The position numbers were made by a program, and so were the translations under genes. 64,000 bases of DNA from Phycisphaerales bacterium (GTDB lineage: Bacteria; Planctomycetota; Phycisphaerae; Phycisphaerales; UBA1924): positions 1 through 64,000 of the forward strand of contig JABWBC010000002.1 in the NCBI GenBank assembly GCA_013360695.1, given 5' to 3'. Below are positions 42,356 to 51,784 of the stretch, piece by piece (position 1 is the first letter of the stretch; every line of letters starts with the position of its first letter). The notes below the pieces were generated by a model, which saw nothing but the letters and a program-made list of their open reading frames with translations, ran no database searches and was not told where the DNA came from.

Positions 42356-44793
42356 ACCCCGAGCGGCTGCGCCGCGTCGAAGAGCTGTACTTTCGGATGC
42401 TCGAGCTCTCGGCGGTAGAGCGTGAGCGGGCGCTGGGTTCGGTGTGCGCCGACGATGCCGGCCTGGCGCGAGAGGTGCGGGTGCTGCTGGCCCACGACAC
42501 GCGCGTCGGCGGTTTCCTGGAATCGCCGGCATTGGGAGCAGGCTTCGCCGTTTCTGGCGCCACGACTCCCGACGAGCTGGTCGGGACCGTGGCGGGGCGC
42601 TATCGGCTCGACGCGCGTCTGGCGAGTGGCGGTATGGGCACGGTGTATCGCGCCACACGCGACGGTGAGTTCACGCAGCATGTCGCGATCAAGGTCGTGA
42701 AGCGGGGCATGGACACCGACGAGATTCTCCGCCGCTTCCGCGCCGAGCGCCAGACCCTGGCCGCACTCAGCCATCCCAACATCGCCGGCGTCATCGACGG
42801 CGGGGCGCTCCCCGACGGCAGGCCGTATCTGGTGATGGAGTTTGTCGACGGCGTACCGATCGATCAATACTGCGATCAGCATTCGTTGAAAATCGAGGAG
42901 CGGCTGGCGATCTTCCGGGTTGTCTGCGACGCGGTGGGATACGCCCACCAGCGTCTGGTGGTGCACCGAGACCTGAAGCCGGCCAACATCCTTGTTACGC
43001 CCGCGGGAATCCCGAAGCTCCTGGACTTTGGAATCGCCAAGGTGCTCTCAAACGCCGACGTTCCGCATACGACGATGACCACGGTGCAGGAGCGGCGGCT
43101 GACCCCGGAATACGCGAGCCCGGAGCAGATCACCGGGCGGCCGGTGACCACCGCGGCGGATGTGCACTCGCTGGGCGTGATTCTCTATGAGCTGCTCAGC
43201 GGAACGCGCCCCTATCACTTCGAGACACGCACGACGTCTGAGATCGAGCGGGTGATCACCGAGAGCGAGCCGCCGCTCCCGAGCACCGCCGTCGCGCGCG
43301 CTCCGGCTTCACCGACGAACCCGGCGGACGCATCACGCGCCACGGTATCTCCTCCGCCCGGGTTGCTTCGGTCGACCGCGCCCGATCATCTTCGTCGATC
43401 GCTCCGCGGCGATCTCGACACCATCGTCATGACCGCGATGCGCAAGGACCCCCAGAGGCGATATCCGACGGTCGAGCAGCTCGCGGCCGACATCGACCGC
43501 TACCTCCGAGACCTTCCGATCAGCGCTCGTAAGGACACGCTGAGCTATCGAGTCGCGAAGTTTGTTCGCAGGAACACCGCGGCGACGCTCGTGGCCTCGG
43601 TGGCGGTGCTGGCACTCGCGGCGGTCGTCACGACCGTGTTTTGGCAGGCCCGGATCGCGGCCCGCGAGCGGGATGCTGCTTTCGATGCCCGTGACCAAGC
43701 CGAGGCCATCAACGCGTTCTTGCAGGAGATGCTGCGTTCCGCCGACCCGTCCCGGCACGCGGGCGACGTGAGCGTCCGCGAGTTGCTCGATGAAACCGCC
43801 GGCCGCATCTCGAACGAACTGGCCGATCGCCCCTTGACGCAGGCCTCGATCCGCAACACGCTGGGCGCGACGTATCTCAGCCTCGGGCTGTATGACGAGG
43901 CGGAATCGCATCTTCGTGCGGCGTATCAGCAGCGAGTCTCGCTGCTGGGGGAAGGGCATCACGATGTCGCGGAGAGCAAGCACGATCTGGCCGCACTTCT
44001 CTATGCGAAGGGAAAGTACCCCGAGGCAGAAACATTGCTGCGGGAGGCGATGGAGGTGTTCCGCACGATCCGGGGCGATCACAACGCCGACACGGCCCGG
44101 GTCGCGTCGTCCCTGGGTGCGGTGCTGCGGGCCCAGAACCGCCTCGACGAGGCCGAGCGGTTTCACCGGGAATCGCTGGCCGCGCGCATGAAGATGGGGA
44201 ACCCCGAGTCGCCCGAGGTTGCGGAGAGCCTGAACAACCTGGGCGGCGTGCTCCGCCAACAGGGCAAGCTTTCCGAGGCGGAAGACGCGGTGCGTCGATC
44301 GCTCGAGATACGCCGACATGTGCTGGGAGAGGAGCACCCACTCACCGCGCAGGGGTACGCGAACCTCGCGGTGATGACGTACGCGCTGGGCAAGGCCGAT
44401 GAAGCCGAGCGGATGTTCCGGCGCGCTATCGAGATCGAAGAAAAGGTGCTCGCGCCGGACCACCCGGAGCTGGCGACGACGCTCCACAGCCTGAGCTTCG
44501 TGCTCGTGAATCGCAAGGATTACGCCGGCGCGATCCCGCTCATCGAGCGTGCGGTTGTCGCACGCGAGCAGACACTCGGCGCGTCGGACCCTCGGTCCAT
44601 ACAGGTCAGACTGTTCCTCGCGTCGACGTTGCGCCTGGCGGGCCGCTTCGGCGAGAGCGAGCGCGTGCTGGGAATGGCGGTTGAGCACGCCAGGGTCGAC
44701 GCCGTGCCGCAGGAGCTGCGTGCCAAGCTCGACGAGGAGCTTGAGCTGCTTCGCCGGGCGCGAACGGGATCGCCGCTGGAAGGGTCGAAGTAG
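42352..44793 (+). CDS. Transmembrane Ser/Thr protein kinase with TPR domain
   Basis: An 813-residue kinase coupled to the sigma gene by a four-base overlap. The N-terminal helical domain (PERLRRVEELYFRMLELS) leads to a complete kinase domain (about 84-395): SGGMGTVYRA, VAIKVV, HRDLKPANILV (about 205), DFGIAKV and TPEYASPEQITG. A membrane segment (TLVASVAVLALAAVVTTVFW, about 410-430) is followed by a row of TPR units of the kinesin-light-chain type (LYDEAESHLRAAYQQRVSLL, KYPEAETLLREAMEVF, KLSEAEDAVRRSLEIRR, KADEAERMFRRAIEIEEK), so the outside part probably binds proteins. Confidence 0.9.
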   Translation: MNPERLRRVEELYFRMLELSAVERERALGSVCADDAGLAREVRVLLAHDTRVGGFLESPALGAGFAVSGATTPDELVGTVAGRYRLDARLASGGMGTVYRATRDGEFTQHVAIKVVKRGMDTDEILRRFRAERQTLAALSHPNIAGVIDGGALPDGRPYLVMEFVDGVPIDQYCDQHSLKIEERLAIFRVVCDAVGYAHQRLVVHRDLKPANILVTPAGIPKLLDFGIAKVLSNADVPHTTMTTVQERRLTPEYASPEQITGRPVTTAADVHSLGVILYELLSGTRPYHFETRTTSEIERVITESEPPLPSTAVARAPASPTNPADASRATVSPPPGLLRSTAPDHLRRSLRGDLDTIVMTAMRKDPQRRYPTVEQLAADIDRYLRDLPISARKDTLSYRVAKFVRRNTAATLVASVAVLALAAVVTTVFWQARIAARERDAAFDARDQAEAINAFLQEMLRSADPSRHAGDVSVRELLDETAGRISNELADRPLTQASIRNTLGATYLSLGLYDEAESHLRAAYQQRVSLLGEGHHDVAESKHDLAALLYAKGKYPEAETLLREAMEVFRTIRGDHNADTARVASSLGAVLRAQNRLDEAERFHRESLAARMKMGNPESPEVAESLNNLGGVLRQQGKLSEAEDAVRRSLEIRRHVLGEEHPLTAQGYANLAVMTYALGKADEAERMFRRAIEIEEKVLAPDHPELATTLHSLSFVLVNRKDYAGAIPLIERAVVAREQTLGASDPRSIQVRLFLASTLRLAGRFGESERVLGMAVEHARVDAVPQELRAKLDEELELLRRARTGSPLEGSK

Positions 44794-44814
44794 CGATCGG
44801 GCATGAGGCGCGTC

Positions 44815-44846
44815 GCACGAGCGTGGCGCGATACTCGCGTTCGTGC
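44815..44846. terminator. Hairpin between convergent genes
   Basis: GCACGAGCGTG pairs with CGCGTTCGTGC (11 pairs including two G-T) around a 10-base loop, in the 76-base gap between the kinase stop and the stop of a dockerin gene. It lacks a T-tract on either strand, so factor-independent termination would be weak. Confidence 0.35.
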
Positions 44847-44869
44847 ATGATCGATTCCGCGCTTCGGAG

Positions 44870-46024
44870 TCAGCACCCCGCATCGAACGCGGACGAAAAC
44901 GCGTCGTAGTCGTCGCCATTGACGAACCCATCGTGGTTCATGTCCGCGCCTGGCCATGCCTCGTCGAAATCCTCGGCAAATGCGTCGTAGTCATCGCCGT
45001 TGACGAAGCCGTCTCCGGTGTAGTCGGCGGCGCACATGCCGATCGGCGACAGCAGCACGCCGCCGCGCTGGTTGGTGTTCATCTCCACGCCGGCGATGCT
45101 GATCTGGCGCCGGTTGTTGATGTGCGACGAGCTGGGGTAGTACCACGCTCCCTGCCCCGGTGCCACCAGCGACGCGATCGCGAAATCGCCCTCGCCCTCG
45201 AGCCGGACCCACGCGGCGTAGGACAGCGAGTAATAGGAGGTCACGTCGTTGTGGTCGTTGATCGCACTGGCGGAGGTGTAGTTGGAGCAGCTTCCGAGGA
45301 TTTCCCACCCCGTGCCGTGGATGTACCGGGCCGGGAAGTTGGCGCACGAGTCCGAGTACGACGTGACGGTCCCCGCGAAGTTTCCCCAGAGGTTGAGCTG
45401 CGCGCCGCCCGCCATCTTCTGGTACGGCGGATCGATGGTCTGGCTCGTCATGGTGTCGAGATCGAGAAGAATGAGTCCCGCGAGCACGACGCGCCGGTCG
45501 TTCACGTCGCCCGCGGCCCCACCCAGCGCGGTCAGATGCACCGCGCCCGCGTCGGTCCACAGCACCCCGCGCGAGTTGCCGAAAATCCCGCCCGAACCGC
45601 CCACGATGTCGCCGACGTTGTTGATGGCGACGGGATACGAGACCGTGTCACCCTGGAGCGGCGAGAGCACCTGCACCACATACCCGCCGCCGACACGGCG
45701 CCACACCACGGGCGTCGTGCTTCCGAGGGTCGGGTGAGACACCATGCTGACGACGCCGACCGCGTCACCGCGGTCGTTGATGTCGTACGCCGCCGACGAG
45801 ACATAGCCACCCGGCATCGGCAGGGCGACTGGCGTGGGACCGCCGAACGAGACGTGTGCGCGCGTCGGGCCCTGTGCGGGAACAATCCAGCCCGCGACGT
45901 GCCCGCGGGCGTTCATGCGAGCGCCCGTAAAGCCCTGCCCGAGAAACCGCAGCTCGTACTGAGGAGGGGTAGCCAAGGCCGAGGTCGCTGCGGCCAGCAT
46001 CAGCGTGATTGCGAACGACTTCAT
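44870..46024 (-). CDS. Secreted HAF-like protein with GC-terminal dockerin
   Basis: A 384-residue secreted protein with a short signal peptide (SFAITLMLAAATSALA). The body has degenerate HAF-like repeats: YDINDRGDAVGVVS, AINNVGDIVGGSGG, AINDHNDVTSYYS, with VVWRR and GVLWTDAG strands. The tail DYTGDGFVNGDDYDAF and DMNHDGFVNGDDYDAF is an intact two-loop dockerin, ending DAGC. I chose the ATG (MKSFAITLM); the track start is a TTG two codons earlier. It is the first (3'-most) of nine same-strand dockerin genes. Confidence 0.78.
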   Translation of the reverse strand: MKSFAITLMLAAATSALATPPQYELRFLGQGFTGARMNARGHVAGWIVPAQGPTRAHVSFGGPTPVALPMPGGYVSSAAYDINDRGDAVGVVSMVSHPTLGSTTPVVWRRVGGGYVVQVLSPLQGDTVSYPVAINNVGDIVGGSGGIFGNSRGVLWTDAGAVHLTALGGAAGDVNDRRVVLAGLILLDLDTMTSQTIDPPYQKMAGGAQLNLWGNFAGTVTSYSDSCANFPARYIHGTGWEILGSCSNYTSASAINDHNDVTSYYSLSYAAWVRLEGEGDFAIASLVAPGQGAWYYPSSSHINNRRQISIAGVEMNTNQRGGVLLSPIGMCAADYTGDGFVNGDDYDAFAEDFDEAWPGADMNHDGFVNGDDYDAFSSAFDAGC

Positions 46025-46144
46025 GTTCAAGCTCCGTTCAGGGCGCTGGCGTCGGTCCGACGCCGGCGTTTCTGGTGATGGTCTCGTTCCTGCCCGCGTG
46101 GACTGTCTTGCCCGAGGATAGCGGTTACAAGCGCTCGTCAGCGC

Positions 46145-47953
46145 CTAGCAGCCAGCGTCGAAGGCCTCGGCGAAGGCGTCGTAATCATCGCCGTTGACAA
46201 AGCCGTCGTGGTTGAAGTCCGCGCCGGGGTCGGCGCTGTCGAAGAGCGTCGCGAAGGCGTCGTAGTCGTCGCCGTTCACGAAGCCGTCGGCGTTGAAATC
46301 GGCGGGGCAGAGCCCGCCACTCTGCACGGCGACACACTCAGAAAACTCGCTGGTACTCCCGCTCGCCTCACGGGTTGCGGTCGCGGCAACATACCAGCCC
46401 GCGGGCGCTTGCGTGGGAAGCAGGGCCGAGAATGATGCATTTCCCGAAAAGTTGGTAGTCGCCAACATGGAACCGAGATAGAGGGCACCTTCGCCATGCC
46501 CCGATGAATCGGGGGAAGGGCTCGCGAAGCACTCGATCTTGAACAGAGCATTGGAATTGCTGTTGAAAGTTCCCTCGATCAACGTGCCGGTGGCGCTGGT
46601 GCTCGCGGAATTCAGCACGGGGAAGTTCTGCAGTCCGTTGCCGCCGGAATCCGGGTCGCCGGCGTCGTTCGGCGTGACGCCGTACTGGAATCCGCTGGTA
46701 ACCAAGTCGATGCCCAGCCCGGCGTTATCGTAGATTGAGTTGCTGGAGATGCGGACACCCTGGAAACCGCCTGCGACAACGATCGCCGCGCCGAGCTGTC
46801 CGGCGATCTCGTTTGCTTCGCCGGGCGCGGGTCCGCCGATGACGATGTTGCTGACGGGACTGGCTTGGTTGACGGTCAGGATGGCGTTGGTGCTGCCCAG
46901 CAGCGGATCGCCATTGGCGTCGAAGCCAAACTTGTTGCCCGTGATGAACACGCCGCTCCCCGCGCCGCTGATCTGGATCGCGTAGCCTACTCGGTACCAC
47001 GATGTGTGCGGAGGGCGCTGCTCGGAAAGTACGCCGGCGATCGTGTTGTTGCGGATAGTGGTGTTGTGGTGTTCGCCATCGAAGTAGATGCCGGACAAAG
47101 CCGCCAGGTGTCCCACGCTCATGCCATCGGAGGTTGTGCCGATCTGGTTGTTCTCTATGATCGTGTCCTGGGCGTCGAAGATCTCGATCGCGAACCCGCC
47201 GGCGCTCCCCTGACTGTTCCATGACCCCATGCCGACGATGCGATTCCGCTCGCCCGGCGTCGGGCCGCCAATGCGGTTGTTGGTCGAGAGCACATTACCG
47301 GACCAGCGCACGATCCGGATGCGATCAAGGGTGTTTCCGACGATGACATTGTCGCGCGACTGGATGATCTGCACGGTTCCGCCGCCGATGTTCCCTTCGG
47401 CGGGATTGGACCCGCCGATCAGATTGGCGGTGGACTCATAGATGTTGATGCCACAATTGCTGTTTCCTTGGACGAGATTGCCGGAGCCGCCAATGAGCTG
47501 GAACTGGGTGCTGTCAAGGCCGCGCACCGCACCACCGATGTTGTTTGCGATATACGCTCCGTTCCAGATGACGACTTCAGCGCCGCTTGGGTTCGTATCG
47601 CCCGTGAAGTCCGTTTGAGTCGTGCCGTCCACGATCACGGGTTGCGACGTTGTTAGTCCGCCAAAGCAGAACACAACGGCACGACCGGGGTACAACCACT
47701 GGTATTGCCATTGGCCTTGCGGCACATGGAAGGCGATGGTCTGCACCCCGGGCGTGTTGTCGGAGGCGATTCCCGCTTCGCTCAGCGAGACCAACCCATC
47801 CGGTCCCGGAAGGTCGGCGAATGTCTGCCCGCCGCCGAAATCAACGATATCGTCGGCGGTCGTGACGGTGATGGTCTGACCCAGAGCGTGGCCCGCACTG
47901 AGTGCCAACAGCCCCGCGGCAGATGCGACGCGAGCGATTCGATGCCGTGCCAT
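46145..47953 (-). CDS. Secreted beta-helix protein with GC-terminal dockerin (block 1)
   Basis: A 602-residue secreted protein with signal peptide ending AGHALGQ. It opens with TITVTTADDIVD and LPGPDGLVSLSEAGIASDN, a degenerate CSLREA-type start, then right-handed beta-helix rungs (NRIGGPTPGERNRIVG, DTIIENNQIGTTSDGM, IGGPAPGEANEIAG). A C-terminal jelly-roll-like segment (TLIEGTFNSNSNALFKIECF) precedes the dockerin, which ends DAGC. It is a clear paralogue of the beta-helix gene at 54-56 kb (same opening, TQTDFTGDTNP versus TQTAFTGDTNP). AAGGGAA precedes the ATG. Confidence 0.85.
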   Translation of the reverse strand: MARHRIARVASAAGLLALSAGHALGQTITVTTADDIVDFGGGQTFADLPGPDGLVSLSEAGIASDNTPGVQTIAFHVPQGQWQYQWLYPGRAVVFCFGGLTTSQPVIVDGTTQTDFTGDTNPSGAEVVIWNGAYIANNIGGAVRGLDSTQFQLIGGSGNLVQGNSNCGINIYESTANLIGGSNPAEGNIGGGTVQIIQSRDNVIVGNTLDRIRIVRWSGNVLSTNNRIGGPTPGERNRIVGMGSWNSQGSAGGFAIEIFDAQDTIIENNQIGTTSDGMSVGHLAALSGIYFDGEHHNTTIRNNTIAGVLSEQRPPHTSWYRVGYAIQISGAGSGVFITGNKFGFDANGDPLLGSTNAILTVNQASPVSNIVIGGPAPGEANEIAGQLGAAIVVAGGFQGVRISSNSIYDNAGLGIDLVTSGFQYGVTPNDAGDPDSGGNGLQNFPVLNSASTSATGTLIEGTFNSNSNALFKIECFASPSPDSSGHGEGALYLGSMLATTNFSGNASFSALLPTQAPAGWYVAATATREASGSTSEFSECVAVQSGGLCPADFNADGFVNGDDYDAFATLFDSADPGADFNHDGFVNGDDYDAFAEAFDAGC

Positions 47954-48029
47954 GTGATTCCCTTCTTTCGAGTTCAGTCAATCCGCGGGCGGGGCGTTTC
48001 GGCCCCGCGGCGGTGAGAAGTGTCCCCGT

Positions 48030-50252
48030 TCAGCACCCCGCGTCGAAGGCCTCGGCGAAGGCGTCGTAATCATCGCCGTTCACAAAGCCGTCGTGGTTGA
48101 AGTCCGCGCCGGGGTCGGCCTCATCAAAGAGCACCGCGAACTCGTCGTAGTCGTTGCCGTTGACAAAGCCGTCGTGGTTGAAGTCCGCCGGGCATGACGG
48201 GTAGGCCACGGTCAGCACCGCGATGCCGCGCGAGAGGCAGCTCATCCACAACTCATACCCGTCGGCGGTCTCTCGCACTTCCATGTCCGCGATCTGCGTG
48301 TGCGGGAGCCCTCCCCATTGCGCCGCGCCGTCCACGGGACCGGGGAACGTGCCGACCTGACCCGTCGCCGGGTCGTACCAGCACAGCCCGCCGTCGAAGT
48401 ACTGATAGGTGCTGATGTACACCATCCAGACTCGCCCGTCGGGTGTAGTGACAAGGGGCGTGACATATGCGCCCGGGAGCGCCCAGCCGTCCTCAGACTT
48501 CATCATGGTGTACGCGCCGGTGTCGGCGTCAAGCCGGATGAGCCCGCCGCCCGAGCCGCCCGCGCCGAGCATGACGCTGCACCCCAGCCACACCACGCCG
48601 TCGCGCGCCGGCGCCATGCCCCAGAAGGTGTCGCTCTGGCTGGTGAGTTCGGGGAAGTCGTCGATGGTGCGTGAGAAGCGGTACGTGCCGTCGGTGCGCG
48701 CCATTTCATAGCCCGCGTTGGCCCAGACGGTGCCGGGACGATCGAGGTCGGGGCGCATCGACTGCCCCCACGCCGCGATCTCGTAGTTGGTAAAGCCGCC
48801 GCTCTGGTAAATGCCGAGGCTGAAGTACTCGCCGAGCCCCCACAGACGCCCGAGCGAATCCTCGCCATAAGAAACCACGTCGCTCGAACCTCCGGGCACA
48901 TTCGACCAACTCGTGCCGTTGTACGACTTGGTGCCGTTGAACGTCGGGTTGACGACGACGTTTCCATTCGAGGGTCGAACGCACACGGCCTGGCTGTTGT
49001 CGGTCGGGAAGGGCCAGGACTTGCCCAGGCCGTAGTTGAGGTTGTTGAAGCCGGTCCAGCGCACGCCGTCGAAGTGAACCATGCCGCCCGCGCCGGGGCC
49101 GGCGTTGGCGCAGGCATAGACGCCGCCGTCGGGCGCGAGTGCGATGTCGTTGTTGAAGGAGTCAAACTGGCTCGTGTTGGTCACGCGGTGGCGTTGCCAC
49201 GCGCCGGTGGTAGGGTTGCGCTTTGCCGCCCCGCCCACGCCGCTCGCCCACACCGCGCCGGTCGAGTCCATCGCCAGGTCATAGGTCCAGTTGATATTGC
49301 CCCAGTCACCGAGCGAGAGCCACGACGTGCCGTTGTATCGGCGCACCTGCCCGTTGCTGATCGCCAGCGCCTCGCTGGGCCCGGTGACGCGCAGTACTTC
49401 ACCCCCGCCCCCGGGCGGCTGCGGCACGCCGATCCACGTTCCATCGGGGCGTCGACAATCCAGTACCGCGTTGAAGTTGTCGGCGAGCACGCGATAGACC
49501 CACATGTTTCCGGCCGCGTCGACGCACTTGTTCCCCGGCAGGTTGCGCGGATTACCGCTCGTCGAAGGGATCGTCGTCCACGACTGCGTCGCGCTGTCGT
49601 AGCGATCGGTCGTGCCGATCGAGCCGAGGGAATCGGCCGCCCAGAGGTAGTAGCCGCCGCTCGGCTTGGGCTGGATCGCCAGAACCTCCGGGCGCGACGA
49701 GCCGAGATAGGTCCACATGCCCGTAGAGGGATTGAAACGCATGAGCCCGCCGCCGCCCCACGCCGTCGCGTAGCCGCTGGCCCAGATCGTGCCGTCCGGC
49801 GCGATCTCGATATTCGTCACCCACCCGCCCGGCCAGGGAGAATTGCTCGCGTTGTAGTGTTTCAACGACGAGGGGCCGATGCTGGGATTGAACTTCAGCA
49901 CGCCGCGCCCGGTGCCCATCCACAGGTTGCCCTGCGCGTCCGGCGTGATGTCGCGCACGCGCGTGGTGCCGGTGTCGTTGGGGTGGCCGATCTCGGGGTA
50001 ATCGACGTTGGAAATGTTGAGCCAGCGGTTCTCGGCCTGAATGAACTTCGCCAGCCCGCCCTCCTCAAAGCCCGGGTCATAGCCGCCGATCCACGGGTCG
50101 TTGTCGGTGTCGATCCAGATCGCGTCGCAGTAGTCGCCCTGGATGCCCGTATTGCCGGGGCGGTAGTAGCGCCAGGAATAGGTGGGGTCGGTGGCCACGG
50201 CCGCCGCCGCCAGAAACATCGCTCCCATCGTCGCCGTCGCCCTCGCCGTCAT
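48030..50252 (-). CDS. Secreted YSWRYYRP propeller protein with GC-terminal dockerin (block 1)
   Basis: A 740-residue secreted protein. After the signal peptide (TMGAMFLAAAAVA) it begins YSWRYYRPGNTGIQGDY and contains about ten repeats of the form DAQGNLWMGTGRGVLKFN or PDGTIWASG, like two-component-regulator propellers and PQQ-like blades. Two blades near the end carry LPHTQIADMEV and GYELWMSCLSRGIAVLTV. The dockerin tail ends DAGC. The gene at 56.7-59 kb is a close paralogue along its whole length. GGGAG lies nine bases before the ATG. Confidence 0.85.
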   Translation of the reverse strand: MTARATATMGAMFLAAAAVATDPTYSWRYYRPGNTGIQGDYCDAIWIDTDNDPWIGGYDPGFEEGGLAKFIQAENRWLNISNVDYPEIGHPNDTGTTRVRDITPDAQGNLWMGTGRGVLKFNPSIGPSSLKHYNASNSPWPGGWVTNIEIAPDGTIWASGYATAWGGGGLMRFNPSTGMWTYLGSSRPEVLAIQPKPSGGYYLWAADSLGSIGTTDRYDSATQSWTTIPSTSGNPRNLPGNKCVDAAGNMWVYRVLADNFNAVLDCRRPDGTWIGVPQPPGGGGEVLRVTGPSEALAISNGQVRRYNGTSWLSLGDWGNINWTYDLAMDSTGAVWASGVGGAAKRNPTTGAWQRHRVTNTSQFDSFNNDIALAPDGGVYACANAGPGAGGMVHFDGVRWTGFNNLNYGLGKSWPFPTDNSQAVCVRPSNGNVVVNPTFNGTKSYNGTSWSNVPGGSSDVVSYGEDSLGRLWGLGEYFSLGIYQSGGFTNYEIAAWGQSMRPDLDRPGTVWANAGYEMARTDGTYRFSRTIDDFPELTSQSDTFWGMAPARDGVVWLGCSVMLGAGGSGGGLIRLDADTGAYTMMKSEDGWALPGAYVTPLVTTPDGRVWMVYISTYQYFDGGLCWYDPATGQVGTFPGPVDGAAQWGGLPHTQIADMEVRETADGYELWMSCLSRGIAVLTVAYPSCPADFNHDGFVNGNDYDEFAVLFDEADPGADFNHDGFVNGDDYDAFAEAFDAGC

Positions 50253-50403
50253 GTTTCAGTCTCCCGCCGAATGGTGTCCCCACACCTCCATGCGACGTTC
50301 TGCGGATGAACATGTCATGATTCTTGAAGTCTGCGCCATCGCTTGGAAAGCCATCCAAACCGCGCACGAACATCAGCGATAACCGAGGTCGGTAACGAAA
50401 AAA

Positions 50404-50446
50404 CGCCGGCGCCGGACGCGTGTTTCCCGCGCGCCCGACGCCGACG
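50404..50446 (-). terminator. Intrinsic terminator of the Ig-like dockerin gene
   Basis: A long GC stem (CGGCGCCGGACGCG pairing with CGCGCCCGACGCCG, some G-U) followed on the minus strand by TTTTTT. It lies about 36 bases past the stop of the gene at 50.5-51.7 kb, so that gene ends a transcript here. Confidence 0.7.
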
Positions 50447-50481
50447 ATATGGAAACGAGTTGGTGAACCCCGTCGGTCGCC

Positions 50482-51687
50482 TCAGCACCCGGCGTCGAAC
50501 GCCCCGGCGAACTCGTCGTAGTCGTTGCCGTTCACGAAACTGTCGTCATTGAAGTCCGCCGCCGCGTCACCGGCGTCGAAGGCCTCGGCGAATAGATCGT
50601 AATCATCGCCGTTGACGAAGCCATCCCCGTTGAAATCGGCGCTGCAGCCTGACGAGACGGCAAGTGCGCCACCCACCGAGAACTCCGATCCCGCTTGGGA
50701 GATGACCAAGCACTCATACACACCCTGGTCCAGAGCCGACACACCGTCGAGACGGAGCAGGGGTGTGCCCGAGCCGGAAATGATCGAGCCCGAAGTTGTC
50801 GCACCGTCGTCCAGCGGCAGTCCGTCGCGGCACCAGCGGAAAATCGCCTCGGGAGGTGAGACCTGACAATCAAACACCGCGCTCGAACCGATTGAAACCT
50901 GTTGGTCGGAGGGCGTCTGAGTAAAGAGCGAGCGCGGTCCGGATCGCACCACGAAATTGTTCGCGACCTGGAACGAGACAATCTCATTCCTTGCCTCCAG
51001 CGCGATAAACCCGAAGCTGGGTGTAAATGGCAACGTGACCTCGGCGATCCAACGAGCGTTGGCGTTGACGGACACCCGGTTCGTCGTGGGGTCGTATGCG
51101 ATACCGATCGGAGTGAATCCACTGAACGCGTTGCCCGACGCGCCCGTGCCCGAGGCCAGCACCCCGTACGGCGCCTTGGCCGTCAGTTGCCAGGCTCCCT
51201 CGCCGTCGTACAAAAGCCAGAACTCTCCGGCGACACCGAGGTTGTCTTGCAGCGGCGTCGCGGCCCTGGTGACTCCAATTGCGATGCCATCGCTCGCGAA
51301 GGAGAAATCGACAACATGCACCGTCGCCGCAAAGGCGCCGGATGGCACGAACGGGACGAAGCAGTCGGCGTGCCCTTCGCCCGCGATGGTGCCGTTGCTG
51401 GAATACGTCTGGTCCTCGGGCCATTCGAACGCGTCCACGGAAGACGCCGCGAAGAACCAACCGTCACCGTCACCGTCCGACGCGGTCCAACGCACCGTTC
51501 CATCGGCGGGTATCTGCGTCCAGAAATCGTGCAGGTTTGTGTGCACGCCCGCATCACGTTCCCGCCCGTTGCCCTTGGGACGCGGTCCGAGCGTGAACGC
51601 GTCCCGAATCAAAACGTCCACTTGGGCGGAAGCTGGCACGGCGAGCGCGAGGACGGTCAGCAACGCGACGAAAGCCCGACGACGCAT
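50482..51687 (-). CDS. Secreted beta-sandwich and Ig-like protein with GC-terminal dockerin (block 1)
   Basis: A 401-residue secreted protein; signal peptide LLTVLALAVPASAQ. Residues about 25-250 look like a lectin-type beta-sandwich (WFFAASSVDAFEWPEDQTY, FWLLYDGEGAWQLTAKAPYG). Residues about 255-345 are an Ig-like domain (FTQTPSDQQVSIGSSAVFDC...DQGVYECLVIS). The dockerin has one perfect loop (DFNGDGFVNGDDYDLF) and a second DFNDDSFVNGNDYDEF in which Gly6 is replaced by Ser; the end is DAGC. GGAG sits eight bases before the ATG at MRRRAFVALL; the track ORF starts 38 codons earlier. Confidence 0.8.
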   Translation of the reverse strand: MRRRAFVALLTVLALAVPASAQVDVLIRDAFTLGPRPKGNGRERDAGVHTNLHDFWTQIPADGTVRWTASDGDGDGWFFAASSVDAFEWPEDQTYSSNGTIAGEGHADCFVPFVPSGAFAATVHVVDFSFASDGIAIGVTRAATPLQDNLGVAGEFWLLYDGEGAWQLTAKAPYGVLASGTGASGNAFSGFTPIGIAYDPTTNRVSVNANARWIAEVTLPFTPSFGFIALEARNEIVSFQVANNFVVRSGPRSLFTQTPSDQQVSIGSSAVFDCQVSPPEAIFRWCRDGLPLDDGATTSGSIISGSGTPLLRLDGVSALDQGVYECLVISQAGSEFSVGGALAVSSGCSADFNGDGFVNGDDYDLFAEAFDAGDAAADFNDDSFVNGNDYDEFAGAFDAGC

Positions 51688-51784
51688 GGTCAACTCCTTC
51701 ACCCGCCGCGGCGATCGTGCCGCGGTGGAATCGTATCCATGCGGCGAACTCAGCGCGGCGTTGTCAAGAATCTGGAGACGCGGC